Source of the DNA: Nocardia brasiliensis NBRC 14402
Lineage (GTDB): Bacteria > Actinomycetota > Actinomycetes > Mycobacteriales > Mycobacteriaceae
NCBI RefSeq assembly: GCF_000308475.2
Contig: NZ_BAFT02000034.1
Span: 1-64,000, forward strand
Length of the DNA stretch: 64,000 bases
Direction: 5' to 3'
Shown here: positions 45,522 through 54,150 of the stretch, in pieces
Layout: each line of letters begins with the position of its first letter
Position numbering within the stretch: position 1 is the stretch's first letter
The notes under the pieces: model-generated
What the model was told of the DNA's origin: nothing
The model's database searches: none
Seen by the model: only the letters and a program-made list of their open reading frames with translations
Position numbers and translations under genes: made by a program

Positions 45522-45540
45522 GGTTGTCTCCCTTACTGTT

Positions 45541-45774
45541 TCAAATTCCTTCGGCCGGCTCCGGGGTCAGCGGAATCCAGGGCACCACATCGACGATGCG
45601 TCCGGGATGGACCTCGATGACCAGCACCGCGGCGCCGGCCGGAATCGCTTCGGCCGCACGGGCGATGTACAGCTCTGTGCCTCCGCGAATCGCCACCAAG
45701 ACCTCCCCTAACCTGCCCGCACCCCGGATGGGCGAGGTGAGCGTACCCGTCAAACCGACCACGGGGTCGCTCAT
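45541..45774 (-). CDS. NfeD-like OB-fold protein, short form
   Basis: 77-aa protein matching the C-terminal OB domain of NfeD: VVGLTGTLTSPIRGAGRLGEVLVAIRGGTELYIARAAEAIPAGAAVLVIEVHPGRIVDVVP. It lacks the membrane and protease parts of full NfeD. ATG 45774 lies 10 bases after GGAGGAG. First gene of a two-gene operon with the SPFH protein. Confidence 0.8.
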   Translation of the reverse strand: MSDPVVGLTGTLTSPIRGAGRLGEVLVAIRGGTELYIARAAEAIPAGAAVLVIEVHPGRIVDVVPWIPLTPEPAEGI

Positions 45775-45951
45775 CGCACCGATCTCCTCCCACTGACAGT
45801 CCGAGTGGTCACACTACGTCCCGGACAGCGGGTTTCCCAGGCGACGGGGCTGGGTGAATCCGGTTCGTGACCACGGGAGTTGCTCCGCGCGCGGGCGTAG
45901 GGGGCGAACGGCCGGGTTGCGGGTGTCTCAGTATGCCGAGGTGCGCGCGGG

Positions 45952-45957
45952 TATGTT
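45952..45957 (+). promoter_or_regulatory. Leaderless -10 element of the first caspase-NTPase-TPR gene
   Basis: TATGTT is separated from the ATG at 45964 by exactly GCTTGC (6 bases), so transcription should begin at or beside the A of the start codon. No ribosome binding site precedes the ATG. The same arrangement occurs before the paralogue at 49016. Confidence 0.6.
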
Positions 45958-45963
45958 GCTTGC

Positions 45964-48900
45964 ATGGGAGGACGGCTCGCATTGGTGGTCGGGTCCGAAT
46001 GTGTGGCGCTGGGGGAGCTGGGTTTCACCGGCGAACTCGCGACGGGTTTGTATGGGAGTTTGACCGAGGCCGGTGGGTGGCGCGCGGCGACGGACGAGGA
46101 CGGTCCGGTACTGAATCCGACAGCGGCGCAACTGGTCACGGCGGTGGACGAGGCGTTCACGGCGGCCGCGCAGCGGCAGGCGACGCTGTTGCTCGCCTTC
46201 ATCGGCCACGGTGTGGCGACCAACGCCGAGGACTTCTATCTGCTCGGCCATGACTCACCCGCGAACCCGAACTCGCACAATGCCTTTCATCTGACGCAGG
46301 AGATCAGGGAGCGGCTGAACCAGTCGGCGCTGGACGGGCTGGTGGTGCTGGTCGACGCCTGCGAGACCGGGCAGGGCGTGCTCGGCGCGGCGCGCCGGTG
46401 GACCGATCTGCTCGCACAGTCGGCGGGGCGGATGGAGATGCTGGTCGCGGCGAGCGACGGCCCGGCGTTCTCCGGGTGTTTCACCAGGACCATGCTGTCC
46501 ACCTTCGGCGCCGGGTTGCCGCTGCGCGGGGAGAACCTGTTGCCCGCCGATCTGGTCGACCCGATCGCGGGCGAGTGCGTTCATCAACAGCCGCAGTACC
46601 TTTCGTTCACCTCAGGCGCGGTATCGGTGGAACACGGCGCCGACCCGGGACTGTGGTTGGTGCCCAACACCGCCCGGCACCGCGACGCCGTGAGCGGGCG
46701 CTCCGCGGCGGGATTCGTCGACCAGCTCACCCGCGGGCTGCTGGTGACTCCCGACGTGCGCGAGCACCTGGACGCCATCGTCGACGCGGGGTCGCATCGC
46801 CTGCGCGTGGTGATCGGACCGACCGGCGCGGGCAAATCGACGTTGCTGGCCATGCTGATTCGGCCGAGCCTGGTCGAGGGCTTGGCGGTGACCCCCGAAT
46901 ACATCACCGCGGCAGTGTTTCTCACCGCCGCGAGCTCGATCGAGGCGGTCGCGGCCGAGCTCGCCGCCCAATTGAGCGCGCGCCTGCCCGGTTTCGCCGA
47001 TGCCGCCCGGTCCGTGCGCGCGCACCGATCGCGCGACGAGTTCGACATCTTCGATATCGCGGTGCGTCATCCGCTGGCGCGGCTGTCCACCGCGGGCCGC
47101 CGGGTGACGCTGGTGTTCGACGGGCTCAACCAGCCCCAGCCGGGCACCCGGCGACTGCTCTGCGCCGCCATCTGCGATCTGACGAAACGCGAAGACCTGC
47201 GCCATGTTCGAGTGATCGCCGGCGTGCGCGACGGTACCGGCGTGGAAGACGAGCCTGCGCTGGCGCACATGCACCGGATCGAGGTCGGCGAGCCCGCCGC
47301 CGACGATATCGCCACCGTGGTGGGATCGGCGCGCGGCACCGGTGCGCCGGCCGACCCCGCCGACTGGGTCCGTTGGATCCAGGGCCTGCTGTCCGAAACA
47401 CCGACGGCCGTCGAGGACGACACCCACGTGGTCTCCGGCGGCTGGCTGCTGGCGCGCATGCTGCTCGAGGTGGCCCCGAGCATCACCGACGGCGCGGTGG
47501 CCGCCGGGATCGGCCTGGACCGGATCGTCACGCTGCGCGTCGACGCGGCGCTGCGCGGGATGCAGCCCGAAACCGTGCGCGCCGCAGGCACCTATCTCGG
47601 CGTGCTCATCGCCGCGGGCGTCGGGCCGGTACTGCCGATCGAACTCGCCGACGCGGCGCTGACCTCGCTCGGCATCGACCTGCACATCGCCCGGATCCGC
47701 GATATCACGGTGGCGCTCGGCGCGCTCGTCACCCGCAGTCACCCCGGCACGCTGCGGGAATCGATCGGCGTGACACACGGCGCGTTGCTGCCTGGCCTGC
47801 GCGCGGAATGCAAGCAGCTCGGCGTGGAGATCGAGGACGCGCACCGGGCCATCGTCGCGGCCATCAAACACAGTCAGAGCGATCGCGGCGCCGACTACGC
47901 CCGCGGCTCGGCGGTGCGGCACTGCCTGGCCTACCGGGATTCCACCAGCGCGCTGCACTTCCTGGAGATGTTGCAGACCGCGCGCGCCGCCGACAACCGG
48001 GATCTGTGGGCAGCCTGGGTGCCCGCGTTCGTGGAGACCCTCGGCCCGGACCATCCCGACACCTTGACGACCCGCAGCCGTGAGGCCTATCACCGGGCCG
48101 AGAGCGGTGACTACCTCGGCGCCATCACGGCTTTCGAGCAGCTGCTCGTCGACCGGCTCCGGGTGCTGGGCCCCGATCACCCGAAAACCCTTGGCACGCG
48201 CACGAATCTGGCCACCTATCGCGCCCGGTGCGGCGACTATCCCGGTGCTCGGGCGGACTACCAGCGCCTGCTCGCCGATCAGATCCGGCTGCTGGGTCCC
48301 GACCATCCCGATACCCTGCGCACCCGTAACGACCTGGCGTCCAACCGCGCCGACCAGGGCGACCTGGTCGGCGCGATCATCGATTTCGAAGCCCTGCGCG
48401 CCGACCGTGCCCGCATCCTCGGCCCCGACGACCCGCAGACCCTGCGCACCCGCAACAGCCTCGCCTACTGGCACGGCGAGCACGGCGACGTCGCGGCCGC
48501 CCTGCACGAATTCGAGCAGCTGCTCGCCGACTGCCTGCGCATCTTCGGCCCGGACCATCCCGCCACCCTCAGCGCCCGCAACAATCTCGCGGCGTTTCGC
48601 GCGCGCAGCGGCGATATCGCCGGTGCGCGCGCCGAATTCACGCACCTGCTCGACGACCGGCTCCGGGTGCTCGGCGCGGATCATCCCGACACCCTCACCA
48701 CCCGGAGCACGCTGGCCTCGTATCGCGCCGACGCGGGTGATCTGCCCTGTGCCATCGCCGAGCTCGAACAGCTGCTGGCCGATCGCCTGCGGGTGCTCGG
48801 TCCCGACCATCCCGACACCTTCGCGACCCGCAACGACCTGGCCTCCCGGCAGGCAGAGCACGGCGACCTGGGCACAGCGATCGCCGAACTGGAGGTCCTG

Positions 48901-48996
48901 CTGGTGGCCGAACTCCGCGCCCTGGGTCCGACCCATGCCGCGACGATCCGCACGCAGACCACCCTTGCGCACTGGCGCGCCCGGCTCGCGGGATAG
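45964..48996 (+). CDS. Caspase-like / STAND NTPase / TPR protein, copy 1
   Basis: 1010 aa, cytoplasmic. Residues 1-220: caspase-like (C14) fold with His82 in FIGHGVA and Cys133 in VDACETGQG at the right spacing for a His-Cys dyad. Residues about 245-560: P-loop NTPase with Walker A GPTGAGKST (285-293) and Walker B VTLVFDGLN (Asp386), followed by a winged-helix/helical region. Residues about 690-1010: 42-residue TPRs of kinesin-light-chain type, eight anchors of the LGPDHPDTLTTR kind. Such effector-NTPase-sensor layouts belong to STAND conflict or programmed-death systems: the repeats recognise a trigger, the NTPase oligomerises, and the protease acts. Paralogue follows 31 bp downstream. Target unknown. 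Confidence 0.87.
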   Translation: MGGRLALVVGSECVALGELGFTGELATGLYGSLTEAGGWRAATDEDGPVLNPTAAQLVTAVDEAFTAAAQRQATLLLAFIGHGVATNAEDFYLLGHDSPANPNSHNAFHLTQEIRERLNQSALDGLVVLVDACETGQGVLGAARRWTDLLAQSAGRMEMLVAASDGPAFSGCFTRTMLSTFGAGLPLRGENLLPADLVDPIAGECVHQQPQYLSFTSGAVSVEHGADPGLWLVPNTARHRDAVSGRSAAGFVDQLTRGLLVTPDVREHLDAIVDAGSHRLRVVIGPTGAGKSTLLAMLIRPSLVEGLAVTPEYITAAVFLTAASSIEAVAAELAAQLSARLPGFADAARSVRAHRSRDEFDIFDIAVRHPLARLSTAGRRVTLVFDGLNQPQPGTRRLLCAAICDLTKREDLRHVRVIAGVRDGTGVEDEPALAHMHRIEVGEPAADDIATVVGSARGTGAPADPADWVRWIQGLLSETPTAVEDDTHVVSGGWLLARMLLEVAPSITDGAVAAGIGLDRIVTLRVDAALRGMQPETVRAAGTYLGVLIAAGVGPVLPIELADAALTSLGIDLHIARIRDITVALGALVTRSHPGTLRESIGVTHGALLPGLRAECKQLGVEIEDAHRAIVAAIKHSQSDRGADYARGSAVRHCLAYRDSTSALHFLEMLQTARAADNRDLWAAWVPAFVETLGPDHPDTLTTRSREAYHRAESGDYLGAITAFEQLLVDRLRVLGPDHPKTLGTRTNLATYRARCGDYPGARADYQRLLADQIRLLGPDHPDTLRTRNDLASNRADQGDLVGAIIDFEALRADRARILGPDDPQTLRTRNSLAYWHGEHGDVAAALHEFEQLLADCLRIFGPDHPATLSARNNLAAFRARSGDIAGARAEFTHLLDDRLRVLGADHPDTLTTRSTLASYRADAGDLPCAIAELEQLLADRLRVLGPDHPDTFATRNDLASRQAEHGDLGTAIAELEVLLVAELRALGPTHAATIRTQTTLAHWRARLAG

Positions 48997-49015
48997 CGCG
49001 GTCCGGTCCGCCGGG

Positions 49016-49021
49016 TATCTT
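49016..49021 (+). promoter_or_regulatory. Leaderless -10 element of the second caspase-NTPase-TPR gene
   Basis: TATCTT followed by GCTTGC and ATG 49028, the same spacing as in the first copy. It lies in the 31-bp gap between the paralogues, so copy 2 can be transcribed on its own as well as by read-through. Confidence 0.55.
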
Positions 49022-49027
49022 GCTTGC

Positions 49028-52000
49028 ATGGGAGGACGGCTCGCGCTGGTGGTGGGGTCGGAGTGTGTCGCGCTGGGGGAGTTGGGGTTCACCGAAACGC
49101 TGGCCGGTGACCTGTACGGCGGTCTGTGCCGGTCCGGGGGATGGTCGGCGGCGACCGGTACGGCCGGGCCGGTGCTGAATCCCACTGCCGCCGAGCTGGT
49201 GTCGGCGATGGACGAGGCGTTCCGGGTCGCGTCCGAGCAGCGAGCGACCCTGCTCGTCGCGTTCATCGGACACGGGGTCGCGACCGGTGCCGGCGACTTC
49301 TTCCTGCTCGCGCACGATTCTCCGGCGGTGCCGCGCTCGCACAACGCTTTTCACCTCGCCCAGGGCATCCGGGAACGGTTGAACGAGTCGACGCTGGACG
49401 GACTGATCGTGCTGATCGACGCCTGCGAGACCGAACAGGGCCTCCGCGGCGCGGCCACCCGATGGACCGATCTGCTCGCCGACGCCGCGGGCCGGATGGA
49501 GCTGCTGGTCGCCTCGGGGGCCGGGCCCGCGTACTCCGGGTGCTTCACGCGCACGGTGCTGGCGACATTCGACACCGGCCTGCCGTTGCGCGGTGAGACC
49601 CTGCTCGCCCACGATCTGGTGGACCCGATCGCGCGCAGCTGCCGGCTCCAGGAACCACAGCACCTGTCCTTCACCGCGGGCACGGTGACCGGCACGGCGG
49701 GCGGCGATCCCGGATTGTGGTTGGTGCCCAACGCCGCTCGGCGACGCGACGCGCTGACCGGGCGGCCCGCGGCCGGACTGCTGGATCAGCTCACGCGGGA
49801 TGTCGTGGTGACCGACGCGCTGCGCGAGAGCCTGATCGATCTCGTCGAAGCGGGCGGGCGGCGCCTGCGCGCGGTGGTCGGGCCGGTCGGGTCGGGCAAG
49901 TCGACGTTGCTGGCACTGCTGATCCGGCCGAGCGTGGCCGAGGGACTGCCGATTGCGCCCGAATACGTTACCGCGGCAGTGTTTCTCACCGCGAGCAGCT
50001 CGCTCGAGACCGCGGTCGGGGAGCTGGCGGAGCAGCTGTCGGATCGGCTGCCCGGGTATAACCGCGCCGCCCGCGTGCCCTGGGCCGGGGCGGGCGAGCC
50101 GGATATCTTCGAGCTCGAGCTGGCCGCCCCGCTGGCCCGATTGCGCCGGGCAGGGCAGCGGATCACGCTCGTGCTCGACGGACTCGATCTACCGGAGCCG
50201 GGGAGCCGGGATCTGCTGATCGACGCCGTCGCCGAGCTGACCGAACGGCCCGAGCTGCCGCACGTCCGGGTCATCGTCGGCGTCCGGGCCGGCGCGGCGG
50301 CGCAGGCCGATCCCCGGCTCGGGCACATGCATCCGATCGCGATCACCGGGCCGGGGGTCGGTGAGATCGCTGCCGAGGTGCAGCGCGGCGATCGGCCGGC
50401 GCACTCCGCCGATACCGGGTACCAGGGCATCGACTACCTGAGCGGGGATCTCGGGCCCGCCGCCGATCCACGGGTTCCGTCCGGGTGGCTGCTGGCCAAG
50501 CTGCTGCGCGAACTCCATCCGCGCGCGAGCGACCGGCTGTCCTTCCGCGCCGACATCGATACCCTTGCCGCCCAACGTCTTCGGCTGGCCGAGGAGTCCG
50601 CGGCACCGGCGGTCGCGGACGCCATCGGCCGGATGGTCGCGATCCTCGTCGCGGCGGGCGTGGGGCCGGTCCTGCCCATCGAGGTGCTGGAGGCCGCGCT
50701 GGCCGAATGGCAGCGGCCGCTGCGTATCGCCGGAATCCGGGACGCCGCAGCCGGACTCGGCGCCCTGCTCACCCGCAGCCGCCCCGGGACGGCGGACGAA
50801 GCGCTCGGCATCGCGCACGACGTGCTGCTCGCCGGACTGACGCAGGTCTGCGGTGCGCTGCAGGCGAGCATCGACGACGCGCACACCGCGATCCTGCTGG
50901 CGATCCGGACGCGCGGCGGCGAGCGGAGCCAGGAATACGCGCGCGCGGCGGGCGCGCGGCACTATCTCGCCGGCGGCGACGGCCGCCGGGCGGTCGATCA
51001 CCTCGTCGAACTCGAAACCGCCCGCGCCGCCGACAACCGGGACATGTGGGCGGCGTGGGTGCCCTCGATCGCGGCCGCGATCGGCGATCGGCATCCGGAT
51101 ACGTTGCGCGCCAGGGAGTATCTCGCGACGCGGCGGGCGGACAGCGGTGACTTCCGCGGTGCGGTCGCCGACTACGAGCGAGTGCTCACCGACGAGATCG
51201 CGATCTTCGGCGCCGACCATCGCAACACCCTGTCGACCCGCTATCGGCTCGCGGCCGCGCGCGGGGAGATCCGCGATCCGGCGGGCGCCGCGGCGGCACT
51301 GGAAGACGTGCTCGCGGACCAGCGCCGCGTCCTCGGCGCGGACGATCCGGATACGCTGCGTACCCGCGGCAAGCTGGCGTCGTTGCGCGCGATACAGGGC
51401 GATCTGGCCGGTGCGATCGCCGAAACCGAAGAGCTGCTGGCGATTCGGCGTCGAGTGCTCGGTCCGGCGCATCCCGAGACCCTGGCGACTCGGGGCAATC
51501 TGGCCGGATATCGCGTCATGGGCGGTGATTCGGCGACTACCGTCGACGAGCTACAGAGTTTGCTGGCTGAGCAGCTGGGGGTGCTGGCGTCCGATGACCC
51601 GCGCGTACTGCTCACCCGGGCCAAACTCGCCACCGCGCGAGCCCGTGGCGGCGATACCGCCGGGGCGATCGCCGCGGGCGAGGTGCTGCTCGCCGATCAG
51701 GTGCGCGTGCTCGGTCCCGAGGATCCCGCCACCTTGCGCACGCGGGCCGATCTGGCCGGTTATCGGGCGCGCGGCGGGGACTTGGACGCGGCGATACAGG
51801 AGCTGTACAGCGCGCTGACCGAGCGAATCAAGGTGCTGGGGCCTGATCACCGCGAGATCCTCTACACCAGAGGCAATCTCGCCTATCTGCGAGCGAACAA
51901 CGGTGACCTGCACAGTGGACTGCGCGAGGCGCGGCTGGTGCTGGACGACCAGGTGCGGGTCCTCGGCCGCGACCACCCGGACACCTTCGTCACCCGCGGC

Positions 52001-52288
52001 AATCTCGCGGCCTTCCGAGCCGAAGCCGGGCAGGTGGCGGCCGCGGAGGCGGAAAGTCGGGCGCTGCTCGCGGATCAGCTGCGCGTCCTCGGCCCCGAGC
52101 ATCCGCAAACCCTGTTGACCCGCAACAACCTCGCGGCCTACCGCGCCAGGAACGGAGATGTGCCCGGCGCGGTCGCCGAACTGACCGCACTGCTCGGCGA
52201 CCGCGAGCGCATCCTGGGCCCCGATCACCCCGACACCGTCCGCACCCGGGAAAACCTCACCCACTGGCAATCCCGCCTCGACCCCTGA
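49028..52288 (+). CDS. Caspase-like / STAND NTPase / TPR protein, copy 2
   Basis: 1086 aa, same architecture as copy 1: caspase-like domain with His82 (FIGHGVA) and Cys133 (IDACETEQG), NTPase with GPVGSGKST (285-293) and ITLVLDGLDLPEPG, then TPRs from about residue 680 with ten anchors (for example LGADDPDTLRTR, LGPEHPQTLLTR). The first 23 bases of both genes are nearly identical, while the repeat regions have drifted and differ in number, as expected of sensors under diversifying selection. ATG 49028; the same frame stays open 948 bp upstream through copy 1 but that part is a shadow. Ends 7 bp before a convergent gene. Confidence 0.87.
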   Translation: MGGRLALVVGSECVALGELGFTETLAGDLYGGLCRSGGWSAATGTAGPVLNPTAAELVSAMDEAFRVASEQRATLLVAFIGHGVATGAGDFFLLAHDSPAVPRSHNAFHLAQGIRERLNESTLDGLIVLIDACETEQGLRGAATRWTDLLADAAGRMELLVASGAGPAYSGCFTRTVLATFDTGLPLRGETLLAHDLVDPIARSCRLQEPQHLSFTAGTVTGTAGGDPGLWLVPNAARRRDALTGRPAAGLLDQLTRDVVVTDALRESLIDLVEAGGRRLRAVVGPVGSGKSTLLALLIRPSVAEGLPIAPEYVTAAVFLTASSSLETAVGELAEQLSDRLPGYNRAARVPWAGAGEPDIFELELAAPLARLRRAGQRITLVLDGLDLPEPGSRDLLIDAVAELTERPELPHVRVIVGVRAGAAAQADPRLGHMHPIAITGPGVGEIAAEVQRGDRPAHSADTGYQGIDYLSGDLGPAADPRVPSGWLLAKLLRELHPRASDRLSFRADIDTLAAQRLRLAEESAAPAVADAIGRMVAILVAAGVGPVLPIEVLEAALAEWQRPLRIAGIRDAAAGLGALLTRSRPGTADEALGIAHDVLLAGLTQVCGALQASIDDAHTAILLAIRTRGGERSQEYARAAGARHYLAGGDGRRAVDHLVELETARAADNRDMWAAWVPSIAAAIGDRHPDTLRAREYLATRRADSGDFRGAVADYERVLTDEIAIFGADHRNTLSTRYRLAAARGEIRDPAGAAAALEDVLADQRRVLGADDPDTLRTRGKLASLRAIQGDLAGAIAETEELLAIRRRVLGPAHPETLATRGNLAGYRVMGGDSATTVDELQSLLAEQLGVLASDDPRVLLTRAKLATARARGGDTAGAIAAGEVLLADQVRVLGPEDPATLRTRADLAGYRARGGDLDAAIQELYSALTERIKVLGPDHREILYTRGNLAYLRANNGDLHSGLREARLVLDDQVRVLGRDHPDTFVTRGNLAAFRAEAGQVAAAEAESRALLADQLRVLGPEHPQTLLTRNNLAAYRARNGDVPGAVAELTALLGDRERILGPDHPDTVRTRENLTHWQSRLDP

Positions 52289-52295
52289 CCGCGCG

Positions 52296-52661
52296 TCACC
52301 TCAGATCGCGAGCCATTTTGGTCGCGCCGACCGCCAGATAGCTCCCGGTCAGGGTCGTCATGGCGAGCGCGACCGGCCGCGGAACATCCCCGCGAACACT
52401 GTGCACCGCGCCGTGCGTCGTGTCGATGAGGTCGACCAGCAATGCCAGCCGCTGCCACCGTGTCCGCTCCGCGCCCGCCGCGCCGAGATATCCCAGCCCC
52501 AGCGCGATTGCCCGGGCACCGAAAATTCTTGTCATATAGGTCAGTTCCGGCGTGGGCCGAATTCCGAACGCTTTCGCGAAAGGCCCGGGGACGGCCAGCG
52601 CCGCGACCCCGAGGACGATCCGGCCCACCGCGAGACCGCGCAGCGCACTAGTAATTCGCAT
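52296..52661 (-). CDS. Small membrane protein (DUF4267-like)
   Basis: 121 aa from ATG 52661 (MRITSALRGLAVGRIVLG...), with three or four short hydrophobic helices: GRIVLGVAALAVPGPFAKAFG, TRIFGARAIALGLGYLGAAG, PVALAMTTLTGSYLAVGA. Resembles DUF4267-type proteins. A start at 52682 would add seven residues and span a palindrome. Function unknown; tail to tail with the TPR protein. Confidence 0.68.
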   Translation of the reverse strand: MRITSALRGLAVGRIVLGVAALAVPGPFAKAFGIRPTPELTYMTRIFGARAIALGLGYLGAAGAERTRWQRLALLVDLIDTTHGAVHSVRGDVPRPVALAMTTLTGSYLAVGATKMARDLR

Positions 52662-52674
52662 GCTCTGAGCATGC
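52658..52674. promoter_or_regulatory. 17-bp perfect palindrome over a start codon
   Basis: GCATGCTC-T-GAGCATGC, 8-bp arms with one central base, covers the ATG of the DUF4267-like gene. It could be an operator or a translation-blocking hairpin. Confidence 0.4.
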
Positions 52675-52688
52675 TTCGGCACACCCCA

Positions 52689-52721
52689 CCGGGTCGATTA
52701 CCCCCGAGGTAATCGACCCGG
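52689..52721 (-). terminator. Terminator of the mgtC-ABC operon
   Basis: CCGGGTCGATTACC (52689-52702) pairs perfectly over 14 bp with GGTAATCGACCCGG (52708-52721) around a 5-nt loop, beginning 7 bp past the ABC ATPase stop. No U tract, as is common in actinobacteria. Confidence 0.75.
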
Positions 52722-52727
52722 ACGACC

Positions 52728-54065
52728 CTAGGCGGTCCAGCGGCCGCGGACGCCGGCGAAGACCTTGGCGGCGGGGTCGGCGGTGATCTTGTCGGAGTCG
52801 GTGTCGTAGTCGTAGAGCTCGGCGTAGCGGCCCCAGTCGATGGCGATGTCGAGTTGGCGGCGGGCGTCGTCGGGGCCGAAGCCGCGGCGCAGCAGGTCGA
52901 GGAAGAAGCCGGCGCGCAGGCTGCCGTCGGAGCTGCCCGCCAAGCCTTTACAGATGGTGCGGACCAGCGGGGCGCGGTGGCGGGCCTGCTCGGCGAAGAT
53001 GCGCTTGCTCTCCTGGATATCGGCGCTGGTGAACGCCGTGCCGATATCGGTGAGCAGGACATCGCCGTCCTCGACGGTGCTGAACCCGAGCAGCTCGGCG
53101 GCGTCGACCAGGGGGAGCAGATCGTCGATCTCGAAGTTCAGTTCGTCGGCGATATCGGGCAGATCGGCCCGCCCGCCACCGGCGTAGACCAGTTCGACCA
53201 GCCCGGCGAGCCCGCCGACCGAGGCGTCGGGCAGCGGCTGGGCCGTCGGCGTGGCCTTGTCCGGTCCGGTGACGACCGGCTCGGTGTCCCGCCCGGTCAG
53301 CAGACCGTAGATCTGATCGACCATGGCCTCGAACCACGGCGCCCGCCGATCGCGCGGACGCGGGTGCGATACCGCGATCTCGGCGATGATCCGTCCCGGA
53401 TTGGCGCCGAGCACGAGCACCCGATCGGCCAGCTGCACCGCCTCTTCGATGTTGTGCGTGACGACGCAGATCGCCTTGGTGGGGAAATCGTCGGTGGCCC
53501 ACAGGTTTACGAGCTCGGTGCGCAGGTTCTCCGCGGTCAGCACGTCGAGCGCGGAGAACGGTTCGTCCATCAGCAGCAGATCCGGTTCGAGCACCAGCGC
53601 CCGGGCGAACCCGACCCGCTGGCGCATACCGCCGGAAAGCTCCTTGGGGTAGGCGGATTCGAAGCCGTCGAGGCCGATCATGTCGATCGCGGCGAGGGCG
53701 CGCTGCTTGCGTTCGGCGGGCGCCACATTCCGTGCCGCGAGCCCCAGCTCGACGTTGTCCTGCACGGTGAGCCACGGCATCAGCGCGAAGGACTGGAAGA
53801 CCAGCGCCGCACCGGGATTACTGCCGTTCAGCGGCGTGCCCCGGTACCGGACCTCGCCGTCGGACGGCGCGATGAGCCCGGCGATGATGCGCAGCAGCGT
53901 GGACTTGCCCGAGCCTGAACGTCCCAGCAGTGCAACGATTTCACCGCTGCGCAGTTGCAGGTCGATGCCGTCCAGCACCCGCAGCTCGTCGCCCGCCGCG
54001 CCGGTGAACCGCTTGCCGACCGCGGCGATGTCGAGCAGTACTTCGGACGTGGTGGACGTGGTCAT
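52728..54065 (-). CDS. ABC transporter ATPase, NitT/TauT type, with AAA-associated C-terminal domain
   Basis: 445 aa. Residues 1-265 are a NitT/TauT-type ATPase: Walker A GRSGSGKST (48-56), VFQSFALMPWLTV, LSGGMRQRVGFARAL, LLLMDEPFSALD, VTHNIEEA. Residues 300-445 are the C-terminal domain seen in a subset of these ATPases (YAGGGRADLPDIADELNFEIDDLLPLVDAAELLGF...). Last gene of the mgtC operon, 85 bp behind the fused permease. The usual substrates (nitrate, sulfonate, taurine) are doubtful here because the operon sits under a Mg2+ riboswitch. Confidence 0.9.
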   Translation of the reverse strand: MTTSTTSEVLLDIAAVGKRFTGAAGDELRVLDGIDLQLRSGEIVALLGRSGSGKSTLLRIIAGLIAPSDGEVRYRGTPLNGSNPGAALVFQSFALMPWLTVQDNVELGLAARNVAPAERKQRALAAIDMIGLDGFESAYPKELSGGMRQRVGFARALVLEPDLLLMDEPFSALDVLTAENLRTELVNLWATDDFPTKAICVVTHNIEEAVQLADRVLVLGANPGRIIAEIAVSHPRPRDRRAPWFEAMVDQIYGLLTGRDTEPVVTGPDKATPTAQPLPDASVGGLAGLVELVYAGGGRADLPDIADELNFEIDDLLPLVDAAELLGFSTVEDGDVLLTDIGTAFTSADIQESKRIFAEQARHRAPLVRTICKGLAGSSDGSLRAGFFLDLLRRGFGPDDARRQLDIAIDWGRYAELYDYDTDSDKITADPAAKVFAGVRGRWTA

Positions 54066-54150
54066 GAGTGACCTCCTGTCGAGCGAAGAGCGAACCGGCC
54101 AAGATCATTTCGCGGATGGACCGGTGAAAGAGCAAGCGTGCGTACGGTGT

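Noticed and set aside
48080..49027. 316-codon upstream extension of the second caspase-TPR gene
   Set aside because: It lies within copy 1 in another frame; the conserved MGGRLALVVGSE start and leaderless promoter fix the start at 49028.
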